64,000 nt of DNA. Origin: Patagioenas fasciata. Taxonomy: Eukaryota; Chordata; Aves; Columbiformes; Columbidae. Each line of letters starts with the position of its first letter. Within the stretch, counting starts at the first letter, position 1. The DNA lies in contig NC_092526.1 of assembly GCF_037038585.1 (NCBI RefSeq), forward strand, positions 40,559,501-40,623,500, given 5' to 3'. Position numbers and translations under genes: made by a program. Below the pieces are notes generated by a model that was given only the letters and a program-made list of their open reading frames with translations, had not been told where the DNA came from and did not search any database. Positions 59,552 through 64,000 of the stretch are shown piece after piece.

Positions 59552-62500
59552 CTGTGAGAGAGAATTAAAAGGTACTAAAATCGGTGACGTGCTGCTCAAG
59601 TTCACTGTTAACTGCTATCTGACGTATCTAACTAACAACTAAAACACCAATGTAGCCTATGCAAACCTCCTGTTCTCAAGGGGTTCTCCAAGCTGTTCAT
59701 TACAGAACCAAAAGCAATTGGTGGGTCATACTAATCTGAAAAAAATGTACATTCTTTTAAGAGTAAAATTAACCTTAACACAAGTCTGTTTCACTTCCTA
59801 TGGAATTTACAGAAGTCAGCAGCTTGGTTGTGAGTGACATTTCAAGTGATTCTGGAAATAAGAGTAAAGTTCTACAACAATTTCAGTCTAAAGCTCTGAC
59901 CAACTCCCAGCAACACTTTACTCCCCTGCTCACCACCACCTTTTCTCCCTTAAAAGTCTCAAGGAAGTTTTAGGAGGAGTTTTGGAGCTAAGAGGTAGCA
60001 TAAGCACACACTGCAGACAAAAGAATTAACCTCACCATATAAAAGCACTACTACAAAGCATACGCTTTGCCTTAAGTTAAAATAAAGGAAATATTCACAA
60101 TATAATGTGTAATATTTTTAAACATTATTTATCTATAAATTCAGGAATATGTGGATTTTCTTACTTACTAGTATCATTTAAAGTGGTTCCAAACTGAATG
60201 AGTCATTGAGGTTTTAAGGATTCCCCACACAGACCCTCCACACTCAGAAAGATTGAAGAAACACACAAAGAAAAAATTCTAACCTTAAGTATGCAAATTG
60301 GTTAACTCTGAGGCACACGTAAGCCATAGACTGCTTTTTTCTTCATGTGACATCCATGTTTCACCATAATAAAAACCGAAACAAAAATTCAAACCTAGAA
60401 AAAACTCCACCCTTGCGATTAACAAATTAAGTAGGGCACTACGTTCAATTTCCACTCCCACCACCAATGGAAATTCTATCTAACTTCCTCTGATCCCTGT
60501 TACCTACACGGAGAAAAGGGAAATGAGCAATCTGAAGGCAAATCTTAGCCCTTACAAGGAGTTCAGTCACTATACTGCATAGTTTTGTTGAAATTATTCC
60601 AAAAAGCAAAAGCCAATTTGACTTCAAAGCCTAACACACTAAAAGATTCTAGTACCTGGAAAACATTTTTAAAAACATTTTGAGCCTTTTGCTATACATT
60701 CTGGGAGTCACCATCAACATGCCACATACTATGTCCATGCATTAAAGAGGTGAGATAAACTCATCTACAAGCTGTGGGTGGGTTTGTTTTTTTTTTTTTT
60801 AATCTCCTTCCAATGCTGTTTAAATGAAAAATAACTGTACATCCACTGACTTTCCTTAGAAAGGGTGTAAGATTTGGATTTGATTAAACTCATGGATTGG
60901 GTTCCACTGCCCACTAAAAGAGCACGTCAAGCTCAAGTTCTCAGGGCAAAGTCTCCTTTATGCACATCTATCCCAGTGAGCCATATTCCTTGTCGAGTCA
61001 AAGACTGCACTGGCTTTGTCCTCCAATGCTGGTGCTGACAGTCACAATAGCAAGTCATCAGTATTAAAAAAAAAAAAGGCAAAAAAAGCACTGTCAATCT
61101 TGCTGATAGAATGTCTGAATCACCAGGGGATTATAACCCAAGCAGCTGCTACGACCTCAAGGTCCCACCTTCAGCAGCAAACCAGAAGAGGTGGGTAAGG
61201 AAAGGCAGCACAAGCGAGCTGTAAAATATCACAAACCCATCACATTAAGAGACAGAAGCATTACTCAGCCTAAGTACTCCTGCACTTCCCTTTCACATAC
61301 CTAGGACCACAACATTTTTAATACAGCAAGCTGAAAAGTTTTGCTTTCAACAAAATCAAACTGGGTAGACAAAATACTTGTACTTTTGAATCTGTTCTAT
61401 TTCACACATGGACCTGCTGGGGTGGAAGGGCAAGGTAGGAACATTTTCAGGCCCTTGAGAAGCAGAGGAATCCCTCATGCACGGGGGCAGGTTTTGGACG
61501 GTTTTCTATCAGAAGAAAAGCATATTTCTTACTAACGTCTTATTTTCAATCTAACATCAAAGATTTGTGAGAATTACACACAGACTGTTTCTGTGATACA
61601 ATGCAGTCAATAAGGGGGATGTCCAAAACAGTCATATGAAAGCATCTCCTAGATACATCCAGCTGGGACTTTCAAAAGAGCTTGAGGAAGTCATATTTAT
61701 GACTCAGTCTGAAGAGAGATGGGAATTTAACAACTTGTGACCATTTTCAGAAATCTCAGATAAACTTTTTTTAAAAACTACTCTAGTGGATTTCTACCTA
61801 ATCTTTTAAAACTAGTTAAAAAAAGACATGTGTGCGCGGTAGGAATTTCCTACAGAGTTAAAATTTCAGACATGCAAAATCACTATTTATATGCTGTCTT
61901 AAAAATAATCTACCTTTAAAAAACACATATGAATTATTTATTTTCATGAACTTCCTTTCTACAAGATAAATCACATGCTCGCTATAAAAAAAAAATGAGC
62001 CTATCAACGCTTCCAGTGCTGAAACTCTCTTACCTGTGTCCAGGTCTGTCCACAAGAACACTGCAAGACTGGTGTTTGACCATTGCCAAATCACCGATCC
62101 AAATCCAGCAGACACTGATTTCCATCCAGTAATTTCCAATGATGGTTCATTGACGAAGTTAATCACATCAGCTCATCTTCTGTTGGACAGATATCGGCAT
62201 CACAAATTATGGCTGGGGGCTACCTCCTCATTCTAGCTGGGGGTAAAATGACCTTGGATCAGGAATTCTTCCGATTCCACCAGTCTGGTGGACCAGGAAT
62301 GATGCTCCAAATAAAAGGAAAACCAACTGTGCATGTGTAGTGATTTCTCAGTAACAATTATTCCCTCAGGATTCAGAGTGGGAAATGAGTAAGAGGGAAA
62401 TGATGTGTTTAGTGTAAAGTAAAACAGTTTATAACTTTGCATCTAAAAAGCATGTCGTCCTATTTTGATAGCAAGAATCTGCACGGATCTGAGCCAGATC

Positions 62501-64000
62501 CACTTCACCTTGAGAGGTGAAGGGCATCATGCTTCACCTTTCCATCCAATAGGACCACTTGTGCCAGTGTCACAGTTATCATAGCTGCAACAATCAAAGA
62601 AAAAAGAGAAGAGCAATGGCACCGTAAAACCCAGCAGCCTTTGAACTTAAGATAACCGGGGTGCTGCAATGAGGAGAGTTATTGAATGTACAAAGAGGAG
62701 AGGAAAGCCAGCTTTTCTTCTCAAGAGGAAAGAAAAATTTGAGTAATCAGAGTTAAAACGGCCCTAATAGTTTGCATGTTCATCTGCATGTGTAGTTTGC
62801 CAATACTGCTGCAAGAAAACACTCAAGATTTTCATCTTCAGTTCAATAATCCATGTACTGAGTAAAGATTTCAATGCAAAGCTTACAAAGCAGGAAAATG
62901 GTTGAAAAAAAGAAAACTAAAGTACTACACATTCCCATTTACATTCCAAATTTATAAGAAAATCTAGAATAATTCCAAACATCTGCAGTCTAACGCAACC
63001 ACCACCACTGACAGATCCAAGGATACTGCAGATCATGTCAGAATGTGTGAACATTCTACACACGGAACAACAACGAAATCTCTTTTCCTCTGGTATGCAA
63101 AGAATCTGGAAACCCCTGTCACGCGGGGGGAAAATGACTGGTGAGGGGAGAGTTTTCTGTAAGCCTGGTTATTTTAATTCACGATCATCCCACACTTTGA
63201 CAGAGGAAGGGCTCTTCTGGGAAACAGGGTTTCTGGAAAGAAAGTCACTAATTCTAGGATGACTCACGTGTTCTCCTATCCCCAAAAGAGCTCTGAGAAA
63301 AAACACACCTCAAGGGGACAGTACCAAAGAGAACTTAAATGTAAGTTTCTGGGTTTAGTTAACTTTCAGACTTTCCTGAACAAAGCGTAAGATTTTAAAG
63401 GTCATGAATTTCTCACATACTGCACAGCAAACCACCTTTGCCACAGCTATATTTGTCTAAGTCTGCACTATCTTTTGATCCTGAGTACTGCACTGCACAC
63501 AAGGTTAACAAGAAGAGTATTTTTTAAGGTAAACACCTGAGAATGTTGGTAAGCATATTTAACCCTCAGACCACAAATCATTTCCTTTCCACACTAAAAC
63601 AGGCAGAAAAACATCTGTATGTTCATTAGCTTCTACTAAGCTAACAAAGTTAATTGCACTCCTATTTGTGAACTACTTCACACTGCATCCAGTCCATACA
63701 GCATACAACCAAAATCAGGGACAGTTTTTTTTTTCCATTATCTACAGAGCAGGAACTAAAACTTCACATACAAAGACACACAAAACTCCAGTAACTCCCT
63801 GCTGGCATTAACAAGCAGAGACTGGTACACATGTATAAAGTTCAAGCAATTTTCCTCTTTTATGTTTAATACCACACATTAAACCCTTGTTCCAATGATT
63901 GCAGCACAAATGTTGCACAATATATAAATACCAATGCGATTCTAAAGACAAAGTATCCCTTACTAACAATGCTAAGTCAACGTATGAGGTCTCATTTTAA
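59552..64000 (-). other. Probable CFLAR 5' intron / upstream DNA
   Basis: No coding exon or RNA gene was recognised. The sequence is AT-rich with a few homopolymer runs and no CpG island, so the CFLAR promoter probably lies outside the window. The neighbouring genes expected from other vertebrates (NDUFB3 and others) are not seen. Confidence 0.55.

Noticed and set aside
1-64000. CRISPR arrays, bacterial operons, tRNA or rRNA genes
   Set aside because: None seen. The tandem repeats present are microsatellites or minisatellites without spacers, and the window is ordinary vertebrate nuclear DNA.

Overview
This window is nuclear DNA from a bird. Two things point there: the LINE fragments are avian-type CR1, and CASP18 is present between CASP8 and CASP10 (a caspase known from birds, monotremes and marsupials but absent from placentals). 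It is the TRAK2–CASP8–CASP18–CASP10–CFLAR locus, the avian counterpart of human 2q33. I cannot name the species.

Layout. 0.8–7.3 kb, plus strand: the last nine coding exons of TRAK2, a mitochondrial kinesin/dynein adaptor. Everything after that is on the minus strand: CASP8 (15.6 to 11.3 kb), CASP18 (31.9 to 25.8 kb), CASP10 (42.2 to 37.3 kb) and CFLAR (59.4 to 50.0 kb). I traced all four DED-family genes exon by exon with GT/AG splice sites and compatible phases, giving about 476, 455, 484 and 489 residues. They share one exon template: a DED1 exon, a 100–106 bp exon, a 136–139 bp exon, a variable linker whose total is always 2 mod 3, the start of the caspase domain, a 484–514 bp p20 exon and a 130–163 bp p10 exon. 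CASP8, CASP18 and CASP10 keep the catalytic His and Cys (SHG and QACQG). CFLAR has lost both (SRG and QSY), as expected for the inactive regulator cFLIP. Together these genes control the death-receptor (FADD/DISC) step of apoptosis and necroptosis.

The intergenic DNA is unusual. A 1.73-kb sequence occurs twice as an inverted repeat (15.8–24.5 kb and 44.05–45.8 kb), with CASP18 and CASP10 between the arms. The left arm starts about 200 bp upstream of the CASP8 start codon. The right arm abuts the CpG-rich CASP10 promoter region. A nearly whole ERV-L-type endogenous retrovirus (6.9 kb, LTRs about 98% alike) sits in the left arm, and the right arm keeps the matching empty site. Each arm is a CR1 3' end joined to about 1.2 kb that I do not recognise.

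The other main observation is a roughly 160-bp stretch of about 90% nucleotide identity between the DED1 exons of CASP8 and CASP18, far above the similarity of the rest of the two genes, which suggests gene conversion. Smaller points are a triplicated start codon in CASP10, upstream ORFs before CFLAR, an 11-bp minisatellite in a CASP8 intron and a candidate CASP18 leader exon. I saw no wholly new gene system. Identity figures are hand counts.
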